Positions 24,207 through 32,077 of a stretch of 32,077 nucleotides of DNA are shown here, in pieces; within the stretch, counting starts at the first letter, position 1; every line of letters starts with the position of its first letter. The notes beneath the pieces were generated by a model that saw only the letters and a program-made list of their open reading frames with translations, made no database searches and was not told where the DNA came from. The stretch covers positions 1-32,077 of the forward strand of contig DATIPQ010000048.1 of assembly GCA_035471785.1 (NCBI GenBank), in the 5' to 3' direction. A program made the position numbers and the translations under genes. The stretch is from Acidobacteriota bacterium. GTDB lineage: Bacteria; Acidobacteriota; UBA6911; RPQK01; DATIPO01.

Positions 24207-27200
24207 TCATTCTTCGGCCAGCAAAGGAGTCCGCGGGGGAGCCGTCTCTCGGATAAGAACCTTTTCCCCTTCGGTCAAGCGGTAGGCTTGGCAGACAAGA
24301 TCTGAAACCTCGCGCTCCAGACGCAGCCGCTCCTTTTCTTGCTGGCGGATGGGCGCGACGGTGCGGGCGTGCTCGGAGCGCAGCTTCTTCAACGCCGCCG
24401 CCGTCAGCGAGTCGCCTTTGCCCAGCCTGCGCTGGACTTGGGCCACAAACTCGTCTTCGCTCAAATCTTCCGACTCCTGAAGCTTGCTTCCGAGCTTCTC
24501 AATCTCGAATTCGACCCTCAGCCAATCGGACATCATGGCGCGCATTTCATCCCTTTCCCGCGCCATGTCGATCAACCTCCGGACCCGCCTCTCCATCTTT
24601 CCGCGAAGGCCGTCGTCGGGCTCAGCAATAGGAAGCTTTTCCATCATGTAGCCCATCGGCGAAAGGGCCTCGTCCTTGAGGTGTTGCAGCGTTCGCCAAT
24701 TGTGCCACCACATCAGCGGCGAGTTGAGAACGCCGAGAAGGTAGAGATCAGCACTCGGAAGAAAGAATGCCTTGTTGTTGGTAAATAGTGCTTGGTCATC
24801 AAACGCGAAGCGCGGGTGGTACTGGATCTCCTGGTAGAGGATCTTTGGCTTCTCGAAATAGTCCCAGTAAGAGCAAGAACGCAATTCCCACCAATAGTCT
24901 CCTTGGTCTTGTCGCTTCTGAAGCCGCGCTTCGAACTCGATGAAAGACCTGTAGATAGACGGGAAGGTTTGCTGGAAAGCCGCTTCCGGCCGCTCACTGG
25001 CACTCCAAGGCCAGTTCCGGTCCGAACTCGATTCGAGAGTGATGATCCATAGATCGGGCCAAGTGCAGTGCCATCGCTTAATGTCCTGCCCTCTAACGTA
25101 AGGCTGAATCAACTCTTCGCACTTGGGATCCTCGTGGATTAGTTGTTTTCGTCTGGCTCCATCGATGAGAAAAGCCTCGTTGAAGCCTGTCAAGATTCCG
25201 CGGTACGGCTTCTCGGCCGCAAACTCGGCGAGAGAGGGGTTTTCGCCCGCCATCCGGTGGATCAGATCGAGGGCTGGCTGGGAGTCGAGCAGCCAGGGTT
25301 CTTCCCCGAATTCGCTGCGAGCCAAGCGGCCGCTTCGCGCATCCACTTGCTGTTGCAGGTCGTCGATGCGCAGTTGATCGGGGGGGATGGAGCTTACCGT
25401 CACAGGGCCGCTTTCGATTGCCTGGTCGTCCTTCTCTCTTTCAGGTGCCCGGCGGCCGAGCACGGTTATCGAGGGGAAGACATCGGCATCGGGGAAAACC
25501 TCTTTAGCGTGTCCCAAGTCCACGACGCTCTCCAGCTTCGATTCTTTGGCCAGGAAGGCCCGTAGCGATCTGCCGTAAGATGCGCGCAGCCACTTGTTGG
25601 TGACCACGAAAGAGAGCCGTCCGCCGGGGCGCAGCAGGCGCAGGCCCCGCTCGAAGAAGTAGACATAGAGGTCGGCCATTCCGTGGTAGACGTCGTAATG
25701 TTGCTTCAGGTGCTTCTTGATCGGCTTGAGCAGTTCCTGACGGATGTAGGGCGGGTTGCCCAGCACCACGTCAAAGCCTCCCGCTTCTTGGAGGGCCTCG
25801 GGAAAGGAACTCTGGAAGTCGAAGGCTCGGGCATCGAGTTGGGGGTCGTCAACGATGCTGTTGCCGACGCGGATCGTGTGGTCGAGGCTGGTGAGGATGC
25901 GGCCACGCTTGGCCGTCTTGATCCACAGGCTGAGCCGGCAGATCTCTACGGCCTCATGGTTGATGTCCACTCCGTAAAGGCTGTTCTGGAGGATTCGCCG
26001 GTCGACGTCGAAAAGCCCTGCTTGTCCTCTAAAGTCTTCCAAGTGTCCCGCCGCGTTTTGATAAGCGGCATAGAGATGGTCGAAGGCTTCCAGCAGGAAG
26101 GCGCCGCTGCCGCAGGCGGGGTCGAGAATCCTGATCTTCCCCAACTCCTGGTGCCACGCTTCCCAGAAAAGGCGAAGGGCCTTCTTTTGAGCGGGCTTGA
26201 GTTTTTCGAGGTCGTAGACTCGCGGGTCTTCAAGTGCATGGGCCGTTTTACCCCTGGCTTGTTCCTGATGCTCCCGGCGTAGCGCCTCAAAACGTTCCTC
26301 AAGCACTCTTCCCAGCGTGTTGTCGACAATGTAGCGGGTGACAAACCTCGGCGTGTAGAAGGCGCCTTCTTTCTGGCGGCGCGTTCTGTCGCGCTTTTGC
26401 GGCAGCGGCGGTTTTCCGCTTTCGATTTCCTGGTAGAGCAGTTCCAAATCGGTGATGGACTGCTCGAAAATATGGCCCAGGATTTCCACGTCCACCTGGC
26501 GGCCGTTGTTGTCCAGGTCGCCGTTGATCTCGGCGTGATAGTCATACTCCCCAAGCTCCCGGAAGTGGGCGCATACCTCGTCGGGAACCTCAAGGCTCCG
26601 GATCAGTCGGTCTTCCCGGAAAAGCCCTCCGTCATAGGCCGGGATGGACATTTCGGCGTTTCCCTCGTCCACGAAGCGGAAGAGGTTCTTGAAGTTGTCC
26701 CAGACAGGGTTGGGGACAAACGGGTTTCTCGTCTCATAAGCTCGGCGCAGGATGTCGGAAGGCAGAAGTCCACGATCTTCGCAGAAGGCGCAAAAGAGAA
26801 TCCGGTCCAGTAGCTTTTGAGTGGCCGACAGCAGCTCTTTGGGCTGTTCTCCCGGGTTCGCGCTGCAAAGCCGTCGAAACGACTCGTAGCGGATGTCGGT
26901 GTAGCGTTGGTAGAACTCGGCAGTGAGCTCGCGGTCGGCCTGTTCGCTTTCCTCCAGAAGCGCGTAAAGGTGGCAACGTCCGGTGTCCGGCAGGCAGCGC
27001 TCAGCACCCAGCAGAAAGACCAGTTTTTCAAGTTGACGGAGGCTGCTGTCCAACTCGTCGAGGCGGAAACGCTCGTAGGTTTGCTGGTCGGAGCCCTTAA
27101 AGTAAAGGCGGGTTTCGCGGATGGAGGAGGCGATAATCCAGTCGCAGGGCAGGTTGATGGCATATTGGTAGGCTTGTTGGACCGCTGAGAGGCGGCGCCC

Positions 27201-27572
27201 CTTGTAAGGCCGTTCCAGGGGATCGCTGGGGCTCTTGCCTTCGAACACGATGACGAACTCTTGCCGCGACGGCCCGAAGCGCCCCAGCACGGCATCGGCG
27301 AAGGTCCCGTCGACTTCAACATGTTTCTCGCGAGAGAAGGTATGGACGCTGTGCTCGGCGCCGCGATAGCCCAGCAGGTCGATGAAGAGGAACTCCATGA
27401 AGGAGTGCAGAATCTCCTGTTCTTTCAGCTTCTGCCCAAGTGGCGACCGCATGCGCTCGGCCCACTGCTCCAGCCGCACCCTTTGCCGGCGAACCCCTTC
27501 GGGCAGTTCGAAGGCCTGGAGATGGGTACTGAGCACTTCAGGCCGAAATATCGGCTTGGCTTCGGCGGGCAA
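24207..27572 (-). CDS. Type IIG-like restriction-modification enzyme (Eco57I-type methylase with PD-ExK nuclease)
   Basis: 1121 residues in one chain. The N-terminal nuclease-like part has D93, then E111-G-K113 in IVFEGKSPSD and Q132-Q133 further on, an arrangement fitting a PD-(D/E)xK nuclease. The adenine methylase domain has KEGAFYTP (401-408), motif I DPACGSG (484-490), GVDIN (534-538) and motif IV NPPY (606-609). Target recognition resembles the TaqI-like C-terminal domain: YRGILTGFNEAFLID (790-804) and YVRGQDIKRW (825-834). A helical tail ends the protein. It would both methylate and cleave DNA at one site. The TTG start at 27572 is supported by GAGGAG about six bases upstream. No partner methylase or specificity gene is adjacent, and it may have been acquired as a single defence gene. 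Confidence 0.88.
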   Translation of the reverse strand: MPAEAKPIFRPEVLSTHLQAFELPEGVRRQRVRLEQWAERMRSPLGQKLKEQEILHSFMEFLFIDLLGYRGAEHSVHTFSREKHVEVDGTFADAVLGRFGPSRQEFVIVFEGKSPSDPLERPYKGRRLSAVQQAYQYAINLPCDWIIASSIRETRLYFKGSDQQTYERFRLDELDSSLRQLEKLVFLLGAERCLPDTGRCHLYALLEESEQADRELTAEFYQRYTDIRYESFRRLCSANPGEQPKELLSATQKLLDRILFCAFCEDRGLLPSDILRRAYETRNPFVPNPVWDNFKNLFRFVDEGNAEMSIPAYDGGLFREDRLIRSLEVPDEVCAHFRELGEYDYHAEINGDLDNNGRQVDVEILGHIFEQSITDLELLYQEIESGKPPLPQKRDRTRRQKEGAFYTPRFVTRYIVDNTLGRVLEERFEALRREHQEQARGKTAHALEDPRVYDLEKLKPAQKKALRLFWEAWHQELGKIRILDPACGSGAFLLEAFDHLYAAYQNAAGHLEDFRGQAGLFDVDRRILQNSLYGVDINHEAVEICRLSLWIKTAKRGRILTSLDHTIRVGNSIVDDPQLDARAFDFQSSFPEALQEAGGFDVVLGNPPYIRQELLKPIKKHLKQHYDVYHGMADLYVYFFERGLRLLRPGGRLSFVVTNKWLRASYGRSLRAFLAKESKLESVVDLGHAKEVFPDADVFPSITVLGRRAPEREKDDQAIESGPVTVSSIPPDQLRIDDLQQQVDARSGRLARSEFGEEPWLLDSQPALDLIHRMAGENPSLAEFAAEKPYRGILTGFNEAFLIDGARRKQLIHEDPKCEELIQPYVRGQDIKRWHCTWPDLWIITLESSSDRNWPWSASERPEAAFQQTFPSIYRSFIEFEARLQKRQDQGDYWWELRSCSYWDYFEKPKILYQEIQYHPRFAFDDQALFTNNKAFFLPSADLYLLGVLNSPLMWWHNWRTLQHLKDEALSPMGYMMEKLPIAEPDDGLRGKMERRVRRLIDMARERDEMRAMMSDWLRVEFEIEKLGSKLQESEDLSEDEFVAQVQRRLGKGDSLTAAALKKLRSEHARTVAPIRQQEKERLRLEREVSDLVCQAYRLTEGEKVLIRETAPPRTPLLAEE

Positions 27573-28122
27573 AACTGCTCCTCGGTGACATGCCTCTCCT
27601 GCGACTTCACTATCTTAACGGCTACGACTGTCTTTTCTCGGCAAAAGCCAGACTGACAAAGGCTCAAGAGACCTGTCTCGGCACGCTTGTCAGCCTGAAA
27701 GCAGAGCGCAGCGGTTGCGGCCCGTCCTCACTCCATCTGCACTCCCGTCTGGCCCGATGACGGGTAGCGGAAAGCAGCGCCAGATTTCTATTGACTGGGC
27801 GCTTGCACAGGAGGAAAATAGCGCTGTGCCCGGTTTTCAGGGGCCGGCGTGCGGCCCCTGGAACCACCGGGATCAGGCTCCGCCGGCGTGTCTCCTTCCG
27901 ATTGCCGGAAGAGGCGTTCGGACGGCGCGTTTTAGACAACTCTCCCTTCACCTGAACCCCATTCAGCCTTGACGGCGCCGGTGACGATTCCAGCCCCTTA
28001 CGTCTGGCTGCGTCGGACGCGACGACGCCCAGATCGCTGGAAGGGACGATGGGATCCCATGCTCCGCCGCTCAAACATGCTGGCCACGGGCCGCAAGATG
28101 AGGGAGTTTGCGAGGATTTTCG
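27573..28122. other. 550-base region without a credible gene; contains a strong hairpin
   Basis: The region separates the divergent restriction-modification and cytochrome genes. A perfect 9-bp stem CAGGGGCCG/CGGCCCCTG with loop GCGTG lies at 27838-27860, and flanking GGTT/AACC bases extend it with a small bulge. A plus-strand TTGACT-N17-GAAAAT (about 27791-27819) lies just before it and might start a transcript. A 136-codon minus-strand frame here (27664-28074) is rich in Arg and Ser, lacks a ribosome-binding site and runs through the hairpin; I do not accept it as a gene. Confidence 0.5.
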
Positions 28123-28710
28123 ATGAATGGCGACTTCAGTCAGAGGTTTTTCGGGCTGGCGCTGCTAGTTGCGGCGTCCTTGCTTTTGGCGTCCTGCCGC
28201 AGTGCTGTTTCCTCTTCCGGAACCGATCCCGCGGCTGATCGGATCGAGCGTGGCCGCTACCTGGTCAACATCGGGGTCTGCAACGACTGTCACACGCCCA
28301 TGGTCATGGGTCCCGATGGTCCCGGTCCTGACATGAGCCGGATGCTTTCGGGCCACCCCCAAGACATGCGCCTGAGCCCCCCTCCCTTGCTTGACGAGAC
28401 TTGGACCTGGGCCGGGGTGGGAACCAATACGGCGTTTTTCGGTCCGTGGGGCATTTCCTATTCCGCCAACCTGACACCCGATGAAAACACCGGGCTGGGG
28501 ATCTGGAGCGAGGAGATGTTCATCAACGCCATTCGGAGCGGTCGTCATATGGGGCAGTCGCGGCCCATCCAGCCGCCTATGCCTTGGCCCTTCTACTCGA
28601 AGATGAGCGACGAGGACTTGAAGTCCATCTACGCCTATCTGCGCTCGCTGCCCCCGATCCACAATCGGGTGCCGGACTACCAGCCTCCACCCGAGCTCCT
28701 ACCGGAATAA
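28123..28710 (+). CDS. Lipoprotein c-type cytochrome, single haem motif
   Basis: 195 residues with a lipoprotein signal ending in LLLASC (C25), so it should be lipid-anchored on the outside of a membrane. One haem-binding motif C53-N-D-C56-H57 sits in GRYLVNIGVCNDCHTPMVMGPDGPGPDMSRMLSGHP, a context seen in diheme cytochrome c-553-like proteins. Only one CxxCH is present here. Possible axial methionines include that in QPPMPWPFY (about 150-160). The last part, YSKMSDEDLKSIYAYLRSLPPI, is the usual closing helix of a cytochrome c domain. It probably transfers electrons to an unidentified partner. GAGGA lies six bases before ATG 28123. The stop codon directly abuts repeat copy 4. Confidence 0.87.
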   Translation: MNGDFSQRFFGLALLVAASLLLASCRSAVSSSGTDPAADRIERGRYLVNIGVCNDCHTPMVMGPDGPGPDMSRMLSGHPQDMRLSPPPLLDETWTWAGVGTNTAFFGPWGISYSANLTPDENTGLGIWSEEMFINAIRSGRHMGQSRPIQPPMPWPFYSKMSDEDLKSIYAYLRSLPPIHNRVPDYQPPPELLPE

Positions 28711-28839
28711 GCGTCGGAAAAATGAGCCATAGAAGGCCTCCCGGCCAAAAAGCCGGATCTTTCTTCATGGCCGGGAGTTCCTTCTCCATACCCGCCTACC
28801 GCGACAGGGTGGCTCAAAACTTCTGACGCGCCGCACTAG
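28711..28839. repeat. MITE/REP-like element, copy 4
   Basis: The outer imperfect inverted repeat is GCGTCGGAAA...TGAGCCA (28711-28729) against TGGCTCAAAACTTCTGACGC (28810-28829). A strong inner hairpin pairs 28731-28746 with 28769-28785: 9 bp of CTCCCGGCC plus 6 bp of AGAAGG across a small internal loop. The interior is unrelated to that of copies 1 and 2; only the ends are shared. It fills the gap between the cytochrome gene and the convergent DGPF gene. Its end GCACTAG supplies the DGPF stop codon (CTA, 28836-28838). Confidence 0.8.
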
Positions 28840-29234
28840 GACCGGCTCTTGCCGACCGCTTCGTCGCGTTCGGCCAGCAGCTTGTTGATCTCTTCGTTGG
28901 CCGGGCGGATTTCGAAGGGGCCGAAGCCGACGCCGGGATGTTTGGACATCAGCGCGATGGCGTGGTTGAGGTCCCTGGCCTCCAGAAACAACAGCCCTCC
29001 GATCTGCTCTTTGGTTTCGGCATAGGGGCCGTCGGTGACATCGATGCGGCCGTCGCGCATGCGCAGGGTGACAGCGTTTTCGGTGCCTTGCAGCGCCTCT
29101 CCTCCCACAAAGTGTCCGGCGCGGCGCAGCTCGTCATCGTAGGCAAAGCATTTCTCCATGAACGCTTGGCGCTCGTCTTCCCTCATCGATTCCCACTTGG
29201 TCAGGTCAGCATAGCCTAAACAGATGAATCTCAT
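28836..29234 (-). CDS. YciI/DGPF-domain protein, partner of the adjacent ECF sigma factor
   Basis: 132 residues, single YCII-related domain. The defining motif is [21 protein letters not shown] (about 70-90), with the usual start [10 protein letters not shown] and closing region [21 protein letters not shown] proteins are genomic companions of ECF42 sigma factors; their biochemical role is uncertain. ATG 29234 has a near-ideal TAAGGAGGAACC upstream. The gene begins 89 bases after the sigma gene's stop, and that gap contains an ECF42-type promoter, so the gene is likely transcribed by its neighbour's product. Its TAG stop lies inside repeat copy 4. Confidence 0.9.
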   Translation of the reverse strand: MRFICLGYADLTKWESMREDERQAFMEKCFAYDDELRRAGHFVGGEALQGTENAVTLRMRDGRIDVTDGPYAETKEQIGGLLFLEARDLNHAIALMSKHPGVGFGPFEIRPANEEINKLLAERDEAVGKSRS

Positions 29235-29279
29235 GGTTCCTCCTTAAGAACGATGTTGAAAATCTCTTTCCGCCCCCTA

Positions 29280-29306
29280 GTCGAAGCGGCGGCGCGGATT
29301 TCGACA
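29280..29306 (-). promoter_or_regulatory. ECF42-type promoter upstream of the DGPF gene
   Basis: On the minus strand TGTCGA (29306-29301), 17 bases, then CGAC (29283-29280). These match the -35 TGTCGA and -10 CGA/TC elements I recall being described for ECF42 sigma factors in Streptomyces. Transcription would start near 29273, with a leader of about 40 bases. Confidence 0.65.
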
Positions 29307-29323
29307 TGGGGCCCGAAAAATTT

Positions 29324-30568
29324 TCACTTCATCTCCCGCAGGCGCTTGGCGAAGAAGCGGCGTTGCGGTTCCTGCACCGTGAGAGCCAGTGCCCGCCGGT
29401 AAGCGGCCTTGGCCTCCGCGGTCCGGCCCGCCCGGCGGCAAAGGTCGGCCCGGGCGGCGTGAGCCAGGTGATAGTCACACAGCTCGCCGCGGGCAAGGAT
29501 GGCATCGATCAGCTTCAGGCCGTCCTCGGGCCTGTCGCGCATGGCCACGGCCACGGCCCGGTTGAGTTCCACCACGGCCGAGGGCTCGGCCCGCAGCAGC
29601 AGGTCGTAGAGGGAGACGATTTGGGCCCAGTCGGTTTGCGAAGCGCTTGCGGCATCGGCGTGCACCGCCGAGATGGCCGCCTGCAGGGTGTAGGTGCCGA
29701 ATCGTCCCGAGGCCAGCGCACGTTCCACCAGTAGCCTCCCCTCGGAGATGTTGGCCTGGTCCCAAAGCGAACGGTCCTGGTCTTCCAGCAGGATCAGGTC
29801 GCCGTCCGGCGTGGTGCGGGCCGTGCGCCGCGATTCGTGCAGCAGCATCAGCGCCAGCAGGCCCATCACTTCGGGATCGGGCAGCAGTTCCAGGAGCACT
29901 TTGCCCAGGCGGATGGCTTCGCCGGACAGGTCTGAGCGAATGGCTGCGTCGCCCGAGGACGCCGAATACCCCTCATTGAAGACCAGATAAATGACGGAGA
30001 GCACCGAATCGAGGCGATGGGGCAGATCGGAGCGGGAGGGAACCCGGTAGGGGATCTTGGCGTCGCGGATCTTGGCCTTGCCTCGCACGATGCGCTGGGC
30101 GATTTTCGATTTGCGGGAGAGGAAGGCCGTGGCGATCTCTTCGGTGGTCAAGCCGCAGACTTCGCGCAGGGTGAGGGCCACCTGGGTGTTGGGGGGCAGG
30201 TCAGGGTGGCAGCAGGTAAAGATCAGCCGCAGGTGGTCGTCGCGGAACTGGGCTTCGTCCAGTTCCTCAATGTCGGGCTGGGCGGAAATCGGCGCGGAAG
30301 GGATCTGAGCCACCGTGTTGCCCCGGGTTTTCCTGCGGCGAATCGTGTCGATGGCCTTGAAACGTCCGGTGGAGACCAGCCAGGCCCTGGGATTGTCGGG
30401 CATGCCCTCGCTCTCCCACTGTTCCACGGCCGCGGTGAAGGCTTCGTGCAGCGCTTCCTCGGCCAAATCGAAGTCGCCCAGCAGCCGGATCAGGGTGGCG
30501 AAGATCCTTCGGGATTCCTCCCGGTAGACCTCATCGATCTTGCGGCGGACATCCTCGGTGGCTTGCAT
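29324..30568 (-). CDS. ECF sigma factor with TPR-like C-terminal extension (ECF42 / SigJ-like type)
   Basis: 414 residues. Sigma region 2 lies at about 8-85 (EVYREESRRIFATLIRLLGDFDLAEEALHEAF; DNPRAWLVSTGRFKAIDTIRRR) and region 4 at about 110-185 (LTLREVCGLTTEEIATAFLSRKSKIAQRIVRGKAKI). A long helical extension (about 190-414) contains LAHAARADLCRRAGRTAEAKAAYRRALAL, a TPR-like unit. This extension and the adjacent DGPF gene mark the ECF42 group, which lacks a classical anti-sigma partner; the extension is thought to control activity. The open frame extends 120 codons upstream, but that part is Arg/Pro-rich and overlaps the neighbouring gene, so ATG 30568 is taken although no good ribosome-binding site is seen. 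No ECF42 promoter is visible before it. Confidence 0.9.
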   Translation of the reverse strand: MQATEDVRRKIDEVYREESRRIFATLIRLLGDFDLAEEALHEAFTAAVEQWESEGMPDNPRAWLVSTGRFKAIDTIRRRKTRGNTVAQIPSAPISAQPDIEELDEAQFRDDHLRLIFTCCHPDLPPNTQVALTLREVCGLTTEEIATAFLSRKSKIAQRIVRGKAKIRDAKIPYRVPSRSDLPHRLDSVLSVIYLVFNEGYSASSGDAAIRSDLSGEAIRLGKVLLELLPDPEVMGLLALMLLHESRRTARTTPDGDLILLEDQDRSLWDQANISEGRLLVERALASGRFGTYTLQAAISAVHADAASASQTDWAQIVSLYDLLLRAEPSAVVELNRAVAVAMRDRPEDGLKLIDAILARGELCDYHLAHAARADLCRRAGRTAEAKAAYRRALALTVQEPQRRFFAKRLREMK

Positions 30569-30609
30569 CGCGTAGATGCTAGCATGCCAGGCCCCCTGCA
30601 CGGTCCCCG

Positions 30610-32077
30610 CTAGCGGCAGTATTCCAGGGGGTCGACTCTGAGGGCGCGGCGGGCGGGGAGCAGGGAGGCGCCCAGGGCAGCCGCCAGCAGCGCCGCCGCC
30701 AGCGCCAGGTAAGGCCAGGGTGTGATAGGAGAGACTCCGAAGAGCAGGCCGCGCATCCAGATTCCGAAGAGCAGGGAAGCGGGCAGTCCCAGGGCCACCC
30801 CTGCAGCGGTCATGCGCAAGGCTTGGCGCAGCACCAGGCGAAGGATGTCGCGCCGGGACGCGCCCAAGGCGATGCGGATGCCGATTTCGGCGCGGTTTTC
30901 GGCCACGAAATAAGCGATCAGCCCGCACACGCCCACCACCGCCAGCGTCACCGCCACCAGGGCGAAGGCGCCCAGCAGGAAGAGGCTGAAGCGGGGACGC
31001 GCCAAGGTGTCCTGGTAAAACTCCTGAAGCGTGTGGACGGAGTGGAGAGGCTGCAGCGGATCGATGGCTTCCACCTGGCTGCGCAGCAGCCCCGTCAACT
31101 GGCGGGGATCGCCCTCACCCCGCACCACCAGCGTCAGACCGCTGCGGGTGTGCTGGGTGTAGGGATAATAGACGAAGGGAACAGCCTCTTCCTGAGCGCC
31201 CGCAAAGCGGATGTCGCCCACGACTCCCACCACCGTCCGCCAGGGACCGTCGGCCTCCAGGCCCCAGAGCCTGATGCGGCGTCCCAGCGCGCTCTGGCCG
31301 GGCCAGTACTTGCGGGCGGCGGACTCGCTGACGATGACCGAATAGGGCCCCTCGGGGCTCTCGCGCTGGTCGAAGAGACGCCCTTCCAGCAGCGGGATGC
31401 CCAGCGCGCGGAAGAATCCGGAACTGACGATGCGTCCCTGCTCTTCCGGCTCCATTCCCGGAGCAGGAAGCTGATAGCCTTCCACGCCGAAGCTCCAAGT
31501 CTCGTCGGAGCCGTTGAGGGGCATGTGGCTGATCAATCCGACCTCTCGAGTCTCAGGATGGGCGTCCAGCCGTTGCAGAAGATCCCGGTAGAAGGCGATG
31601 ATCGAGGCCTGGTCGGCATAGCGGGCCGAACTGAGGGCCACGCGGCCGCTGATGACCGATTGGGTGCGGAAGCCCAGATCCACCGCCAGCAGGTTGGAGA
31701 AGCTCTGCATGAGCAGCCCGGCTCCCGTCAGGAGGATCAAGGCGATGGCCACTTCGGCCGTCACGAACCAGCGCCGGGCCCGCTCGCTCGATCCGCCGCC
31801 CGTGCGCCGTCCGCTGATCTTGAGGACGCTGTTGAGGTCGGTGCGGGGGACTTGCCAGGCCGGCACCAGTCCGGCGGCGATGCCCGTGACCAGCGAGAGC
31901 CCCATGGCCAGGGCCAGGAAGCTCAGGTCGAGTCCGGCTTCCTGCAGGCGGGGCAGTCCGCTGCCGCCGATCCAGCGCAGGGCGTCCAGGGTCAGGTCGG
32001 CGGCCAGCAGTCCGGCGGCGCCCGCCAGCAGCGACAGCAGCGCCGTCTCGGTCAGCAACTGGCGCATCAGGCGCTTG
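30610..32077 (-). CDS. ADOP-type MacB/FtsX ABC transporter permease, 5' end outside window
   Basis: The visible 489 residues are the C-terminal part of a longer protein; the frame stays open to the edge, and the first ATG in view (32067) begins MRQLLTETALLSLLAG, a typical internal segment. There follow a TM pair with LVPAWQVPRTDLNSVLK, a second TM (WFVTAEVAIALILLTGAGLLMQSF) and a MacB-like periplasmic core with VSESAARKYWPGQSALGRRI and WRTVVGVVGDIRFAG. A final FtsX module has ENRAEIGIRIALGASRRDILRLVLRQ and three TMs. This duplicated layout defines the acidobacterial duplicated orphan permeases. Substrates are unknown; it needs an ATPase encoded elsewhere. It ends 41 bases before the sigma gene on the same strand. 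Confidence 0.9.
   Translation of the reverse strand, partial: KRLMRQLLTETALLSLLAGAAGLLAADLTLDALRWIGGSGLPRLQEAGLDLSFLALAMGLSLVTGIAAGLVPAWQVPRTDLNSVLKISGRRTGGGSSERARRWFVTAEVAIALILLTGAGLLMQSFSNLLAVDLGFRTQSVISGRVALSSARYADQASIIAFYRDLLQRLDAHPETREVGLISHMPLNGSDETWSFGVEGYQLPAPGMEPEEQGRIVSSGFFRALGIPLLEGRLFDQRESPEGPYSVIVSESAARKYWPGQSALGRRIRLWGLEADGPWRTVVGVVGDIRFAGAQEEAVPFVYYPYTQHTRSGLTLVVRGEGDPRQLTGLLRSQVEAIDPLQPLHSVHTLQEFYQDTLARPRFSLFLLGAFALVAVTLAVVGVCGLIAYFVAENRAEIGIRIALGASRRDILRLVLRQALRMTAAGVALGLPASLLFGIWMRGLLFGVSPITPWPYLALAAALLAAALGASLLPARRALRVDPLEYCR

Noticed and set aside
27664-28074. 136-codon minus-strand frame in the gap
   Set aside because: It is Arg/Ser-rich with no ribosome-binding site or recognised motif, and it passes through a strong hairpin.
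30569-30928. 120-codon upstream extension of the sigma factor
   Set aside because: It is Arg/Pro/Ala-rich, overlaps the permease gene in another frame, and is not part of any sigma domain.

Overview
The window is about 32 kb of GC-rich bacterial DNA. The gene content points to the Acidobacteriota: a GWxTD-domain protein, CRTAC1-type FG-GAP/UnbV protein, sulfatase-like proteins with TPR tails, a secreted propeller protein, an ADOP-type MacB/FtsX permease and an ECF42-type sigma factor with its DGPF/YciI partner. The phylum is an inference from gene families. No rRNA or tRNA genes, CRISPR arrays, transposases or phage genes were seen.

Layout. 1-307 is the 3' part of an interspersed repeat. 304-10108 (minus) is a compact six-gene operon of exported proteins, transcribed in this order: CRTAC1-like, TPR, GWxTD, sulfatase-like/TPR A, sulfatase-like/TPR B, PQQ-type propeller. 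10277-12967 (plus) is a large secreted PD40-propeller protein. 13109-13582 is a universal stress protein with a sigma-54-like promoter and a strong terminator, followed by a second repeat copy. 13898-15823 (minus) is a secreted M36 metallopeptidase with a C-terminal cystine-knot-like tail. 16172-17106 holds divergent PilZ and small membrane-protein genes. 17121-19939 holds an S9 peptidase divergent from a TetR regulator. 20192-23427 (plus) holds pncA, pncB and a baeRF-type release-factor-like gene. Repeat copy 3 and a two-CBS-domain protein (23515-23949, minus) follow. 24207-27572 (minus) is a solitary type IIG-like restriction-modification enzyme. 28123-28710 (plus) is a lipoprotein c-type cytochrome, then repeat copy 4. 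28836-30568 (minus) is the DGPF/YciI plus ECF42 sigma pair. An ADOP permease runs off the right edge.

How the parts relate. PncA and PncB form the nicotinamide-to-nicotinate-mononucleotide salvage branch. The sigma factor probably drives the DGPF gene, because an ECF42-type promoter (TGTCGA-N17-CGAC) lies between them. The six-gene operon looks like one envelope-associated system of unknown purpose. Its two sulfatase-like enzymes carry threonine where sulfatases carry the Cys/Ser precursor of formylglycine, so they are probably not sulfatases.

The most unusual feature is a family of MITE/REP-like elements with imperfect terminal inverted repeats and variable interiors. Three copies lie fully inside the window and each fills a gap between convergent genes. 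Three of the four copies end in GCACTAG, and the CTA of that end is the reverse-strand TAG stop codon of the neighbouring gene. Hairpins inside them differ in both arms yet keep pairing and the same CTTCA loop.
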